A stretch of 58,755 nucleotides of DNA. It comes from an uncultured Clostridia bacterium (GTDB lineage: Bacteria > Bacillota > Clostridia > Oscillospirales > Acutalibacteraceae). Within the stretch, counting starts at the first letter, position 1. Each line of letters starts with the position of its first letter. Positions 35,704 through 44,651 of this stretch are shown here, piece by piece. The notes below the pieces were generated by a model. The model worked only from the letters and a program-made list of their open reading frames with translations. It did not search any database and had not been told where the DNA came from. The position numbers and the translations under genes were made by a program. Location of the stretch: positions 1-58,755 of the forward strand of contig CALEIS010000051.1 in assembly GCA_937877675.1 (NCBI GenBank). The letters run 5' to 3'.

Positions 35704-36162
35704 ATGAAAGCAGTAATTCAGAGAGTATCACGTGCGTCAGTTACAGTTGACGGTGAGCTTGTTTCAAAGATTGACAAAGGTTATTTGATTCTGTTGGGTG
35801 TAATGGATGATGATACAGAATATGATGCAGAAATTCTTGCAAAGAAAACATCAACATTGCGTGTTTTTGAAGACAATGAGGGAAAAATGAACCTTGATAT
35901 TCAAAATGTTGATGGAGAGATTTTAGCAGTTTCTCAGTTTACACTTTGTGCAGATGTAAAGAAAGGCAACAGACCATCTTTTATTCGTTCAGCACACCCT
36001 GACCGTGCTAATGAGTTGTATGAATATTTCTGTAACAAGCTTTTGGAAAATGGCGTAAAGAATGTGGAAAAGGGTGTCTTTGGTGCAGATATGAAGGTTG
36101 ACCTTTTGAATGATGGACCAGTGACTATCCTTTATGATTCAGAAATGTGGAGAAAGAAGTAA
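35704..36162 (+). CDS. dtd: D-aminoacyl-tRNA deacylase
   Basis: Dtd hydrolyses D-amino acids mischarged onto tRNA. The 152-residue protein is full length, with the N-terminal MKAVIQRVSRASVTVDG, the conserved SQFTL strand, and DGPVTILYDS, which matches the Gly-cisPro active-site motif. It follows rel by 10 bases, a conserved pairing in Firmicutes. Confidence 0.97.
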   Translation: MKAVIQRVSRASVTVDGELVSKIDKGYLILLGVMDDDTEYDAEILAKKTSTLRVFEDNEGKMNLDIQNVDGEILAVSQFTLCADVKKGNRPSFIRSAHPDRANELYEYFCNKLLENGVKNVEKGVFGADMKVDLLNDGPVTILYDSEMWRKK

Positions 36163-36169
36163 AAAAATT

Positions 36170-36823
36170 ATGATTACAGTAAACAGACATTTAGCCGTTA
36201 TGAATGACGGTTTTACAACAAATACTTATATTGTTACAGATGTTGAAACAGGTGCGACTGCAGTTGTTGACCCATCAATTCCAGAAGAAAGTTTAATCGA
36301 AAAACTTACAGGTAAAGATGTTCAGTATATTCTTTTTACTCACGGACATTTTGACCATCTCTGTGGTGCTAAGCTTGTTAAAGAGAATACAGGTGCAAAG
36401 GTTGTAATTCATAAAGACGATGAAATAATGCTTCATGACACAGAAAAAAATGAATTTGCAGTAAATTTTCCTGGAGTACCTTTCCCTGAGGTGGATGCCG
36501 ATATCTTAACAGAAGATGGAACAGAGCTTATGCTCGGCAATACAAAAATAACTGTTATGCATACACCTGGTCACACAATGGGTGGAGTTTGCTATCTCTT
36601 TGTTGAGGATAAGGTGATGTTTTCAGGCGATACACTTTTCAGACTTTGTGCAGGCAGAACAGACCTTTATGGTGGTAATGGTCGTCAGGAATTACGTTCA
36701 CTTGCTAAAATTGGTGAATTAGAGGGAAATTACAAGGTTTATCCTGGTCACGAAGAAGATACAACACTTGATTTTGAACGTCAATATAATCGATATATGA
36801 GAACTCGATTCAGAAAGAAATAA
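36170..36823 (+). CDS. Glyoxalase II-like metallo-beta-lactamase-fold hydrolase
   Basis: The 217-residue protein has the metal motif THGHFDH, a later His in HTPGHTMGG, Asp in FSGDTLF and His in YPGHEED. This is the complete dizinc site of the glyoxalase II/YqgX group, which hydrolyses thioesters. A longer frame beginning at 36134 lies inside dtd without an RBS, so the ATG at 36170 is chosen. Its stop overlaps the next start as TAATG, so it is coupled to hemZ. The physiological substrate is unknown. Confidence 0.92.
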   Translation: MITVNRHLAVMNDGFTTNTYIVTDVETGATAVVDPSIPEESLIEKLTGKDVQYILFTHGHFDHLCGAKLVKENTGAKVVIHKDDEIMLHDTEKNEFAVNFPGVPFPEVDADILTEDGTELMLGNTKITVMHTPGHTMGGVCYLFVEDKVMFSGDTLFRLCAGRTDLYGGNGRQELRSLAKIGELEGNYKVYPGHEEDTTLDFERQYNRYMRTRFRKK

Positions 36824-38259
36824 TGAAATTACTTGTAATTAATCATAAATTCCATTATGAAATGGAAAAATTGGTCAGAATATTTATACCCGACGAAAAA
36901 ATTCAGGTGGTATATGAAGAATGTGACGATTTCAATCTTCTCACATCCGTTACCGACGAGATTTTGGTCACTATAAATTATGATGACTTTAAAAAGACAC
37001 TTACAGCCCCTTTGTGTGAAGATAATGAAATGCAAATGGGCAGGATGGTTTATTCTCTTTTTGGGGAATATACTGGTTTCTATCCTAAATGGGGTGTGCT
37101 TACTGGGGTCAGACCCTCAAAGTTGCTCATTAACACAGAAAAGGTTATGGGTAGGGAAAAGACGGAAGAATATTTTAAAAATGACTTGCTTGTAAGTGAT
37201 GAAAAATATAGTCTTGCAAGAATTGTTGCGGACTGTGAAGAGAAAATCATAGCAACATCACAGCCACAGTCAATGAGCTTGTATATCTCCATTCCGTTTT
37301 GTCCTTCAAGATGTAGTTATTGTTCATTTGTTTCTCATTCAGTCGAGAATGATAAAGCAAGAAATCTTTTGCCACAGTACGTTGAACTTTTAGAGAAGGA
37401 AATTGCTGAAACAGGGAAAATTGCAAAGGAAATCGGTGTTAAACTTGAAAGTGTGTATGTGGGTGGAGGTACACCTACAACTCTTTCAGCGGTACAACTA
37501 AAAACTGTTATAGATGCTGTAAAGGATAATTTTGATTTGTCAACTTGTAGTGAATTTACTGTTGAAGCAGGTCGTCCGGATACAATAACAGAAGAAAAGT
37601 TACTTGTTCTTAAAAATAGCCCGGTTGACAGAATCAGCATTAATCCGCAGACCTTTAACAATTCTGTTTTAGAAAAAGTAGGAAGACGACATAGCGCAGA
37701 AGATACAATAAGAATATTTAATCTTGCAAGGGAAATGGGCTTTGACAATATCAATATGGACTTGATTGCAGGACTTCCAACGGATACTCTCGATGGATTT
37801 AAACATTCCCTTGATACAGCAATAGGTTTAGACCCTGAAAATATTACTGTTCACACTCTTGCAGTTAAGAGAGCATCAGGAATAGGACAGACTTCGCCCA
37901 AAATCGCAGTGGAAAATGCTACATTGGCATCACAGATGCTTGATTATGCCTATGAAAAATTAAGTGATAAATACCATCCATACTATATGTATCGTCAGTC
38001 CAAATCGGCAGGAGCACTTGAAAATGTTGGTTGGGCAAAGATAGGCACAGAATGTATTTATAATATTTTTATGATGGAAGAATGTCATACAATTCTTTCT
38101 TGTGGTGGTGGAGCAGTTACAAAACTCAAAGCACCAAACGGAAATGAAATTGAGCGAATTTTCAATTTTAAATATCCTTTTGAATACATTTCAGGATACG
38201 AAGAACTTCGTAACAGAAAGAAAAGAATAACAGAGTTTTACGATACATATTCATTATAG
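36823..38259 (+). CDS. hemZ: HemZ-type radical SAM coproporphyrinogen dehydrogenase-like protein
   Basis: The 478-residue protein has a HemN-like radical SAM core with CxxxCxxC at C160, C164 and C167 (IPFCPSRCSYCSF) and YVGGGTPT for SAM binding. About 150 residues precede the core (GVLTGVRPSKL), which is typical of the HemZ subgroup of Firmicutes. Oxygen-independent oxidative decarboxylation of coproporphyrinogen III is the named activity, but HemN relatives also include heme chaperones, and no other haem genes are nearby. It is coupled to the MBL hydrolase. Confidence 0.9.
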   Translation: MKLLVINHKFHYEMEKLVRIFIPDEKIQVVYEECDDFNLLTSVTDEILVTINYDDFKKTLTAPLCEDNEMQMGRMVYSLFGEYTGFYPKWGVLTGVRPSKLLINTEKVMGREKTEEYFKNDLLVSDEKYSLARIVADCEEKIIATSQPQSMSLYISIPFCPSRCSYCSFVSHSVENDKARNLLPQYVELLEKEIAETGKIAKEIGVKLESVYVGGGTPTTLSAVQLKTVIDAVKDNFDLSTCSEFTVEAGRPDTITEEKLLVLKNSPVDRISINPQTFNNSVLEKVGRRHSAEDTIRIFNLAREMGFDNINMDLIAGLPTDTLDGFKHSLDTAIGLDPENITVHTLAVKRASGIGQTSPKIAVENATLASQMLDYAYEKLSDKYHPYYMYRQSKSAGALENVGWAKIGTECIYNIFMMEECHTILSCGGGAVTKLKAPNGNEIERIFNFKYPFEYISGYEELRNRKKRITEFYDTYSL

Positions 38260-38276
38260 ATGTGAGGTATTGTGAA

Positions 38277-39206
38277 ATGGATAATGTAATGAACAAACTT
38301 GAGTATATCAATGAAAAGGTTATAAATAATCCACAGGATTTTATAAATGAGTGCGAAAACAGATACGAAAAAATCATTGATGATATTGCAGAAAAAATAG
38401 CTTTATCAAATAGCAGAGAAATTGTTATGCTTGCCGGTCCTTCCTCAGCAGGGAAAACCACAACAGCAAGAAAAATTAAGGAAAGTCTTGGACAAAAGGG
38501 AAAAAAAGCTTTCGTGTTAAGCCTTGACGATTTCTATCTTAATCGTGATGATATTCCATATCTTCCCGATGGTACTCAGGACTATGAAACTGTTTATGCT
38601 CTTGATTTGGAATGTCTTGAAAAAGACTTAAATGCTTTACTTCGTGGTGAAAAGGTGAGAACACCTGTTTTTGATTTTACCGTTGGTAAACGAAGTGAAA
38701 CAGAATATAATGACATAATTCTTGGAAAAGAAGATGTTGTTATTATTGAGGGACTTCATGCTCTTAACCCTGTAATTACTGATAAAATTGAAGGTCAACT
38801 TTTAAAGATTTATATAAATGTATCATCAAGGATTTACAACAAAGATGGTGATATAGTTTTAAATAAAAGAAATCTTCGTTTTATCCGTCGTATGGTGCGT
38901 GATTATAAATTCCGTGATAGTACGGTTGAAAACACTTGTAGATTATGGAAAAATGTTACTAAGGGTGAGGATAAATATCTTTTCCCATATCGTGATAATG
39001 CTGATATTAAGGCTAATACAATTCATCTTTATGAGCCTTGTGTTTTAAAGCATCAGGCGTTAAGAATGATTAGTGAAGATGAGATTTCACAAGAGTATAA
39101 GGACAATATTTATAAAATTGTGAAAGCATTAGAAAAATTTAATGATATAGAAGAAAATATGGTGCCTGATAATTCTCTCTTGCGTGAATTTTTAGGTGAA
39201 AAATAA
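38277..39206 (+). CDS. Uridine kinase-like nucleoside kinase
   Basis: The 309-residue P-loop kinase has Walker A AGPSSAGKTT near residue 53, SLDDFYLNRDD as the family acceptor motif, YETVYALDL and IIEGLHALNP. This matches the uridine kinase/phosphoribulokinase family as found in clostridial nucleoside kinases. Many clostridial homologues carry an N-terminal TGS/threonyl-tRNA-synthetase-like region; here only about 45 helical residues precede the kinase. A GTG at 38262 lies upstream, but TGAGGT at 38263-38268 fits the ATG at 38277 best. It sits in the recJ-hup operon. Confidence 0.9.
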   Translation: MDNVMNKLEYINEKVINNPQDFINECENRYEKIIDDIAEKIALSNSREIVMLAGPSSAGKTTTARKIKESLGQKGKKAFVLSLDDFYLNRDDIPYLPDGTQDYETVYALDLECLEKDLNALLRGEKVRTPVFDFTVGKRSETEYNDIILGKEDVVIIEGLHALNPVITDKIEGQLLKIYINVSSRIYNKDGDIVLNKRNLRFIRRMVRDYKFRDSTVENTCRLWKNVTKGEDKYLFPYRDNADIKANTIHLYEPCVLKHQALRMISEDEISQEYKDNIYKIVKALEKFNDIEENMVPDNSLLREFLGEK

Positions 39207-39232
39207 GAAAAAACACAAAGGTGTGATAACAA

Positions 39233-40996
39233 ATGGCAGAAAAAACAAGGAAGAACCAAAGTTTGCTTAACGGTGCGCTGGTATTAAGTTTAGCAACCAT
39301 CGTTGTAAAGATTATTGGTGTTATTTATAAGATTCCACTTTCGAATATGATAGGTACAGTAGGTAGAGGTTATTTTGACTCTGCATATAACCTTTATGTG
39401 CCTATTTATACTATCTCGATGGCAGGTCTTCCCGTTGCTATTTCCAATATGGTTTCAAAAGCTATGGCTACAGGCAGATTCCGTGATGTAAAGATGATAA
39501 GAAAGGTAGCCCAGAGATTGTTCCTTGTGGTAGGTATTCTTGGAACCTTGGCAATGCTTATTCTTGCTTATCCATATGCTCTTTCTGCAAAAAATATGGA
39601 TGTGCTTCCTGCGGTATTTGTAATCACTCCTTCAATCTTTTTCTGTTGCTTAATGTCAAGCTATCGTGGATATTACAACGGACTTTCAAATATGAATCCA
39701 ACAGCTATTTCACAGGTGTTTGAGGCAACAGGTAAGTTAGCTTTCGGCCTTGTTTGTGCAAAATGGGTAATCAGTTACGGACTTTCTCGTTTTGAGCAAG
39801 GATTAACTGTTTTTGGCAGAGAAGTTGCCGACAAGACTGAGGCTCTCAGTGCAATTTATCCTTATGCCGCTGCAGGTGCTGCTGCGGGTGTAACATTGGG
39901 TACAGTTGTTGGCTTAGTTTATCTTATAATCCTTCATAAGGTTAAAGGTGACAGTATTACTAAAACAGAATTAGCAAATGCTCCAAAGCCTGAGGATGCA
40001 AAGGTTGTAGCAAAGAGAATTATAAAATTTGCAATTCCAGTAGCACTCAGTTCTCTTGTTTTCAGTATCACAAACCTTATTGACTCTATCACAATTCAAA
40101 ACAGACTTGAGTATATGATTGCAGGAAATCTTGATTTCATCAGAAACATTTATTCAACAGAACTTGTTGGAATTCTTGATGCAGACGTTAAAAATTTCCT
40201 TTATGGTTCATATTCTCTTTCACTTGATTTTAGAAACCTTATTCCATCCCTTACAATGACATTGGGTATCAGCGCTATTCCAACGCTTTCTGCTGCATGG
40301 GCAGTTAAAAATAAGGAAAAAATCAAGATTTCAATTGAATCCGTTCTTCGTGTAACAATGCTTGTTGCAATGCCTTGTGGAATTGGAATGGGTGTACTTG
40401 CTCAACCAATTCTTGCGATGTTTTATGGTAGTGGTGAGTCTGCAAGTGGTGTTTCTATTGCAGCACCAGTTCTTACAGCATATGGTTTCACAATTTTCCT
40501 TATGGCACTTTCACAACCAATGACAAATATGCTTCAAGCACTTGATAAAACAAAAGTGCCACTTATTTCACTTTCAGTGGGTGCAATTGTAAAACTTATT
40601 TCTAACTTCATCTTCGTTTCAATTCCAAGCCTTAATGTTAACGGTGCAGTTATAGGTACAATTCTTTGTTATGTTGTTATCGTAGGTATCAATTTATTCT
40701 CACTCATTAACACAACAAAGATTAAACTTAATGTAATTTCAGTATTTGCGAAACCAATATTCAGCGGCATTCTTTGTGGTATAGCAGCTTACACATCATA
40801 TGGTTTGTGTAACCGATTCATCCCTGACTTCTCACTTAAAGGTATAATGGCCCTTGGTGTTGGAATTGGCTTTGGTGGACTTGTGTATGTTATTTCAATG
40901 CTTTTGATTAAAGGTATATCAAAAGATGATGTTGTTATGCTTCCAAAGGGAGAAAAAATTGCAAAAATACTTGCAAAATATGGATTTATAGAGTAA
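39233..40996 (+). CDS. SpoVB/YtgP-like MOP-superfamily flippase
   Basis: The 587-residue membrane protein has about 14 helices and the typical start GALVLSLATIVVKIIGVIYK, then YNLYVPIYTISMAGLPVAIS. Members of this group flip lipid-linked precursors; SpoVB acts in spore cortex formation and YtgP/Amj-related proteins in peptidoglycan lipid II export. The order flippase-mazG-hup-rqcP resembles the yabM-yabN-yabO region of Bacillus, which favours the YabM/SpoVB type. AAGGTGTGAT is the ribosome binding site. Confidence 0.92.
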   Translation: MAEKTRKNQSLLNGALVLSLATIVVKIIGVIYKIPLSNMIGTVGRGYFDSAYNLYVPIYTISMAGLPVAISNMVSKAMATGRFRDVKMIRKVAQRLFLVVGILGTLAMLILAYPYALSAKNMDVLPAVFVITPSIFFCCLMSSYRGYYNGLSNMNPTAISQVFEATGKLAFGLVCAKWVISYGLSRFEQGLTVFGREVADKTEALSAIYPYAAAGAAAGVTLGTVVGLVYLIILHKVKGDSITKTELANAPKPEDAKVVAKRIIKFAIPVALSSLVFSITNLIDSITIQNRLEYMIAGNLDFIRNIYSTELVGILDADVKNFLYGSYSLSLDFRNLIPSLTMTLGISAIPTLSAAWAVKNKEKIKISIESVLRVTMLVAMPCGIGMGVLAQPILAMFYGSGESASGVSIAAPVLTAYGFTIFLMALSQPMTNMLQALDKTKVPLISLSVGAIVKLISNFIFVSIPSLNVNGAVIGTILCYVVIVGINLFSLINTTKIKLNVISVFAKPIFSGILCGIAAYTSYGLCNRFIPDFSLKGIMALGVGIGFGGLVYVISMLLIKGISKDDVVMLPKGEKIAKILAKYGFIE

Positions 40997-41016
40997 AATA
41001 GACGAAGGTGATATGA

Positions 41017-41826
41017 ATGGTTGCTAATTTTGAATTTAAAGACCACTATGATGTTAGTGACTTAATTGACATTGTTGAAATTCTTCGTTCACCTGATGGT
41101 TGCCCTTGGGATAGGGAACAGGACCATAAGTCAATCCGTCGTGATTTCCTTGAAGAAACTTATGAAGTTATTGAGGCAATCAATAAGGACGATAAGGACT
41201 TGCTTTTAGAAGAACTCGGTGATGTTCTTTTGCAGGTTGTTTTCCATACTCAGATTGAGCGTGAAAAAGGCACATTTCAGTTGTCAGATGTTGCAGACGG
41301 TGTTTGCAAAAAGATGATTGAGCGTCATCCTCACGTTTTTGGTGAGATTAATGTGGAAACAAGTGAGCAGGTTCTTGAAAATTGGGATGTTATAAAAAAG
41401 CGTACCAAACAACAAAAGACTCAGACAGAGTCAATGCTCTCAATTCCACGAGAATTTCCGGCCCTAATGCGTGCTGATAAAGTTCAAAAGAAAGCATCAA
41501 AAGTTGGCTTTGATTGGGATAATGTCGATGGTGCATTCCAAAAAGTCAGTGAAGAGCTTAACGAACTTAAAGAAGCATATCTGAAGGGTGACAATGAAAA
41601 TATCCATGAAGAGTTAGGTGACTTACTTTTCTCTGTTGTTAATGTTTCTCGCTTTGTTAAGGTTGATAGTGAAGAAGCACTTACAAATTCAACGGACAAG
41701 TTCATTAACCGATTTTCAAAGGTTGAGAAAATGGCAAGTGAGCAAGGAATGGATATGAAAAATACAGACTTGGCTACGTTGGACAAGCTGTGGGATATGG
41801 CTAAAAAGGACGAAGGTTCTTTTTAA
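41017..41826 (+). CDS. mazG: MazG nucleoside triphosphate pyrophosphohydrolase
   Basis: MazG hydrolyses non-canonical or surplus NTPs to NMP and pyrophosphate. The 269-residue protein contains two MazG domains. The first has CPWDREQDHKS, EETYEVIEAI and ELGDVLLQVVFH; the second has ELNELKEAY and EELGDLLFSVVNVSRF. The Glu pairs that bind Mg are intact in both. It lacks the N-terminal methylase domain of Bacillus YabN. AAGGTGAT precedes the ATG at 41017. Confidence 0.95.
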   Translation: MVANFEFKDHYDVSDLIDIVEILRSPDGCPWDREQDHKSIRRDFLEETYEVIEAINKDDKDLLLEELGDVLLQVVFHTQIEREKGTFQLSDVADGVCKKMIERHPHVFGEINVETSEQVLENWDVIKKRTKQQKTQTESMLSIPREFPALMRADKVQKKASKVGFDWDNVDGAFQKVSEELNELKEAYLKGDNENIHEELGDLLFSVVNVSRFVKVDSEEALTNSTDKFINRFSKVEKMASEQGMDMKNTDLATLDKLWDMAKKDEGSF

Positions 41827-41861
41827 AATAAAAGAGAAAATTTTATTTGGAGGAAATACAC

Positions 41862-42134
41862 ATGAACAAAACAGAACTCGTAGCAGCAGTAGCAGCTAAA
41901 GCAGGCATTTCAAAGAAAGACGCTGACGCAGCAGTAGCAGCAGTTTTTGCATCAGTTACAGACGCACTTGCAAATGGTGACAAAGTTCAGCTTATCGGCT
42001 TTGGTACATTTGAAGTTCGTGAGCGTTCAGAAAAGACAGCTCGTAACCCAAGAACAGGCGAAACAATGACAGTTCCTGCAACAAAAGTTCCAGCTTTCAA
42101 AGCAGGTGCAGCTCTCAAAGCAGCAGTTAAATAA
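41862..42134 (+). CDS. hup: DNA-binding protein HU
   Basis: The 90-residue histone-like protein shows MNKTELVAAVAAKAG, GFGTFEVRERSEKTARNPRTG and the C-terminal helix AFKAGAALKAAVK. It bends and compacts DNA as a dimer. A TTG-initiated extension is rejected because GGAGG at 41849-41853 belongs to the ATG at 41862. It is the last gene before the operon terminator. HU is normally abundant, so an extra promoter within mazG is possible, though I did not find a convincing one. Confidence 0.97.
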   Translation: MNKTELVAAVAAKAGISKKDADAAVAAVFASVTDALANGDKVQLIGFGTFEVRERSEKTARNPRTGETMTVPATKVPAFKAGAALKAAVK

Positions 42135-42153
42135 TTAAACTTTTGCAAAAATC

Positions 42154-42183
42154 AGGGTCGCCATAAGCGACCCTTGTTTTTTT
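42154..42183 (+). terminator. Terminator of the recJ-hup operon
   Basis: AGGGTCGC pairs with GCGACCCT (stem 42154-42174, five-base loop), followed by a T-rich tail to 42183. Confidence 0.9.
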
Positions 42184-42208
42184 ATCAATTGTGATTAAAG
42201 GAAATATT

Positions 42209-42451
42209 ATGAGATTAGACAAATTTTTAAAAGTATCAAGAATAATCAAGCGTCGTACAGTTGCAAACGAAGTTTGTGACGCAGGTCATGTAAGTGTCAG
42301 TGGCAGAGTTGTAAAAGCATCTTATGATGTTAAAGAAGGCGATGTTTTGGAAATTCAATTTGGTGAAAAAATTACCAAATATAAAGTCCTTACAGTAACA
42401 GAATATGCTACAAAGCAAACTGCAGGGGATATGTATGAAGTTATAAAATAA
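42209..42451 (+). CDS. rqcP: S4-domain RNA-binding protein RqcP (YabO/Hsp15-like)
   Basis: The 80-residue protein is an S4 RNA-binding domain with MRLDKFLKVSRIIKRRTVANE and the GHVSVSGRVVKAS turn. RqcP works with RqcH in ribosome-associated quality control, supporting poly-alanine tailing on obstructed 60S-like subunits. AAAGGAAA sets the ATG at 42209. Its position after mazG-hup matches the yabN-yabO order. A GH43 gene follows after 14 bases, an unusual partner. Confidence 0.93.
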   Translation: MRLDKFLKVSRIIKRRTVANEVCDAGHVSVSGRVVKASYDVKEGDVLEIQFGEKITKYKVLTVTEYATKQTAGDMYEVIK

Positions 42452-42465
42452 GGACGGACAACAAA

Positions 42466-44169
42466 ATGGTTTATAATCGTTTGTATTACATTATCGCTGC
42501 AATTGTTTGCTTTTTTACATCTCTTTTTGGTGGCCCTAAAGATGCAACTCAAATTGATGCAAAACAGTATGAGATTTACGAAGGGGGAAGTTGTCAGTTG
42601 GAAAACGGAAGAATTGCGATTCATGACCCATCAATTATGGAACTTCCCAATGGTGAATACTATATTTTTGGTACACACTGTACTGCAGCAAAAAGTACAG
42701 ATTTAATTAATTGGACAAGCGTTGCATCTGGCACAGGGGATTTAAATCGAATGTTAGTCCCTGAGGGCAAAATATTAAGAGAGGTTTTGGCAGAGCCATT
42801 GAGTTGGACGGATGCTTATCAGGTTGTTAACAATTATCCTGAAAATGAATGGCAGACTAATGTCTGGGCAGCAGATGTGATTTATAATCCTCAAATGGAT
42901 AAATATTGCTATTATGCAAGCTGTTCTGTGTGGGGGACACCTGCATCTGTAATATGGATGGCAACAAGTGATAACATTGAAGGCCCTTACGAATACGAAG
43001 ATGCTATTGTTTATTCGGGATTTAATAATAGAACAGTGAAAAATGAATATATCCGTGAAAATTCATTACATTTTTCATTTACCAATATTGATAATCTCTT
43101 GAAGAATGGCACATTCAAGAGAGAAGATGTGGTTAACGCTCCTTGGTTTAATTTAGAAGGTAATTATGACCACACAGTTTATCCTAATTGTATTGACCCA
43201 GCACTTTTCTATGACGAAGACGGAAATCTCTGGATGACTTATGGCTCATATTTTGGTGGTACATATATTATGCCAATGGACGAGAAAACAGGTATGCCGG
43301 ACTATAAATATATGAAGAGTCATGATGGTTATGATATGTATTTCGGTAAAAAACTGTTCAATCCTAATCACTATAACGATTTGTCAGGTGAAGGCCCATA
43401 TATTATCTACGATAAAGTAACAGATTACTACTATATGTTTGTAACATATAAGGGGTTAAATGCTCTGGGTGGATATAATGTCCGTCAATTCCGTAGTAAA
43501 ACTCCTGATGGACTTTATTACGATTTAATTGGAAACACAGCACTCGACTGGGCAGATTCAGGTATAAAAATGTTTGGAAATTATCAGTTAAGTTCAAATG
43601 ATGTTGCCTATCTCTCAGGCGGACATTGTTCTGCGATGACAACATCCGATGGGAAGATTCTTCTTGCATATCACACTCGATTTAACGTGGGTCACGATGG
43701 GTATGAAACAAGAGTTCGTGAACTTGTAAGAACACAGAATGGATGGCTTACTGCATTACCTTTTGAATATCTTGGTGATACAGTTACAGATTTGGCGTTT
43801 ACAAAGGACAATGTCAGTGGTGAATATGAATTTATCGCTCATGGTAATATCAGTAACACCTGTGAAAACTGGGCAGATGTTGATAACATTATTGCACCTA
43901 CACAAAAAATCACCTTAAACAAGGACGGAACAATTTCAAACCTTAAGGTTTATGAAAGTGTAAGAAACAACACAAAGGCTTCATATAAAAATGTTCAAGG
44001 CACTTGGGAACTGGTCGATGGTACACCTTATATTATGATGACTATTGATGGTGTTGAGTATAAAGGTGTTTTAGATATTCAAAAGGATGAAAGCAAAGCC
44101 CATAAGGAAAGAATTGTGTTTTCATTAGTGGGAAATAACAATGAAACCCTTTGGGGTGTAAAACAATAA
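42466..44169 (+). CDS. GH43 family arabinanase-like glycosidase with C-terminal domain
   Basis: The 567-residue protein resembles long GH43 endo-arabinanases of the Abn2/YxiA type. An N-terminal hydrophobic segment (about residues 5-22) exports or anchors it. Catalytic features are IHDPSIME (base Asp), WAADVIYN, CIDPALFYDEDG (pKa-tuning Asp), LSGEGPYIIY (acid Glu) and GGHCSAM. Residues after about 440 form a strand-rich C-terminal domain (GTWELVDGTPYIMM, GVLDIQKDESK) as in arabinanases. It probably cleaves alpha-1,5-arabinan or related polymers outside the cell. AAGGACGG supports the start; it appears cotranscribed with rqcP. Confidence 0.9.
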   Translation: MVYNRLYYIIAAIVCFFTSLFGGPKDATQIDAKQYEIYEGGSCQLENGRIAIHDPSIMELPNGEYYIFGTHCTAAKSTDLINWTSVASGTGDLNRMLVPEGKILREVLAEPLSWTDAYQVVNNYPENEWQTNVWAADVIYNPQMDKYCYYASCSVWGTPASVIWMATSDNIEGPYEYEDAIVYSGFNNRTVKNEYIRENSLHFSFTNIDNLLKNGTFKREDVVNAPWFNLEGNYDHTVYPNCIDPALFYDEDGNLWMTYGSYFGGTYIMPMDEKTGMPDYKYMKSHDGYDMYFGKKLFNPNHYNDLSGEGPYIIYDKVTDYYYMFVTYKGLNALGGYNVRQFRSKTPDGLYYDLIGNTALDWADSGIKMFGNYQLSSNDVAYLSGGHCSAMTTSDGKILLAYHTRFNVGHDGYETRVRELVRTQNGWLTALPFEYLGDTVTDLAFTKDNVSGEYEFIAHGNISNTCENWADVDNIIAPTQKITLNKDGTISNLKVYESVRNNTKASYKNVQGTWELVDGTPYIMMTIDGVEYKGVLDIQKDESKAHKERIVFSLVGNNNETLWGVKQ

Positions 44170-44174
44170 AAGAA

Positions 44175-44206
44175 AAGGGATGCCGAAGCATCCCTTGATT
44201 TTTTTT
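44175..44206. terminator. Bidirectional terminator with UUCG loop on the minus strand
   Basis: AAGGGATGC and GCATCCCTT form a 9-bp stem (44175-44196). T runs follow on both strands. In the minus-strand RNA the loop is UUCG closed by C-G, an unusually stable tetraloop. Confidence 0.92.
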
Positions 44207-44207
44207 G

Positions 44208-44651
44208 TTATTTTGTCCCTGTTGAGCCAAATCCACCTGCACCACGGTCGGTTTCGTCGAGGCTTTCTACTTCAACTAATTCAGGAAGTGCAACAGGCTG
44301 AATTACCATTTGTGCAATTCGCTCAAATGGTTGGATTGTATATTCAGGGTCAGTTTGCTTTATAATTCCTACGCAAATCTCACCACGATAGTCGCTGTCA
44401 ATAACTCCAACGGAGTTAAGAAGACCAATTCCATGCTTGATAGCAAGTCCGCTACGTGCATATACAAATGCAGCAAAATGTGGGTCATCAAGCCCTATGG
44501 CAATTCCTGTTGGGATAACAGCTTTATCACCCTTTTTAAGTGTAAGTGGTTCGTCGATACAGGCATAAAGGTCCATTCCTGCACTACCAACAGTACCTCT
44601 TGTTGGCAATTTTGCATTTTCTCTTACTTTTTTAATTTTAAGTTGTTTCAT
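44208..44651 (-). CDS. dut: dUTP diphosphatase
   Basis: Dut hydrolyses dUTP to dUMP. The 147-residue trimeric-type enzyme has all five motifs: AGMDLYA, ARSGLAIKHG, GVIDSDYRGEI with catalytic Asp, ERIAQMVI and the C-terminal RGAGGFGSTG. Its ATG overlaps the stop of the U32 gene by one base, so it is translationally coupled. Confidence 0.97.
   Translation of the reverse strand: MKQLKIKKVRENAKLPTRGTVGSAGMDLYACIDEPLTLKKGDKAVIPTGIAIGLDDPHFAAFVYARSGLAIKHGIGLLNSVGVIDSDYRGEICVGIIKQTDPEYTIQPFERIAQMVIQPVALPELVEVESLDETDRGAGGFGSTGTK

Noticed and set aside
36134..36169. Earlier start for the MBL hydrolase inside dtd
   Set aside because: No RBS and no family homology; the ATG at 36170 begins the conserved domain.
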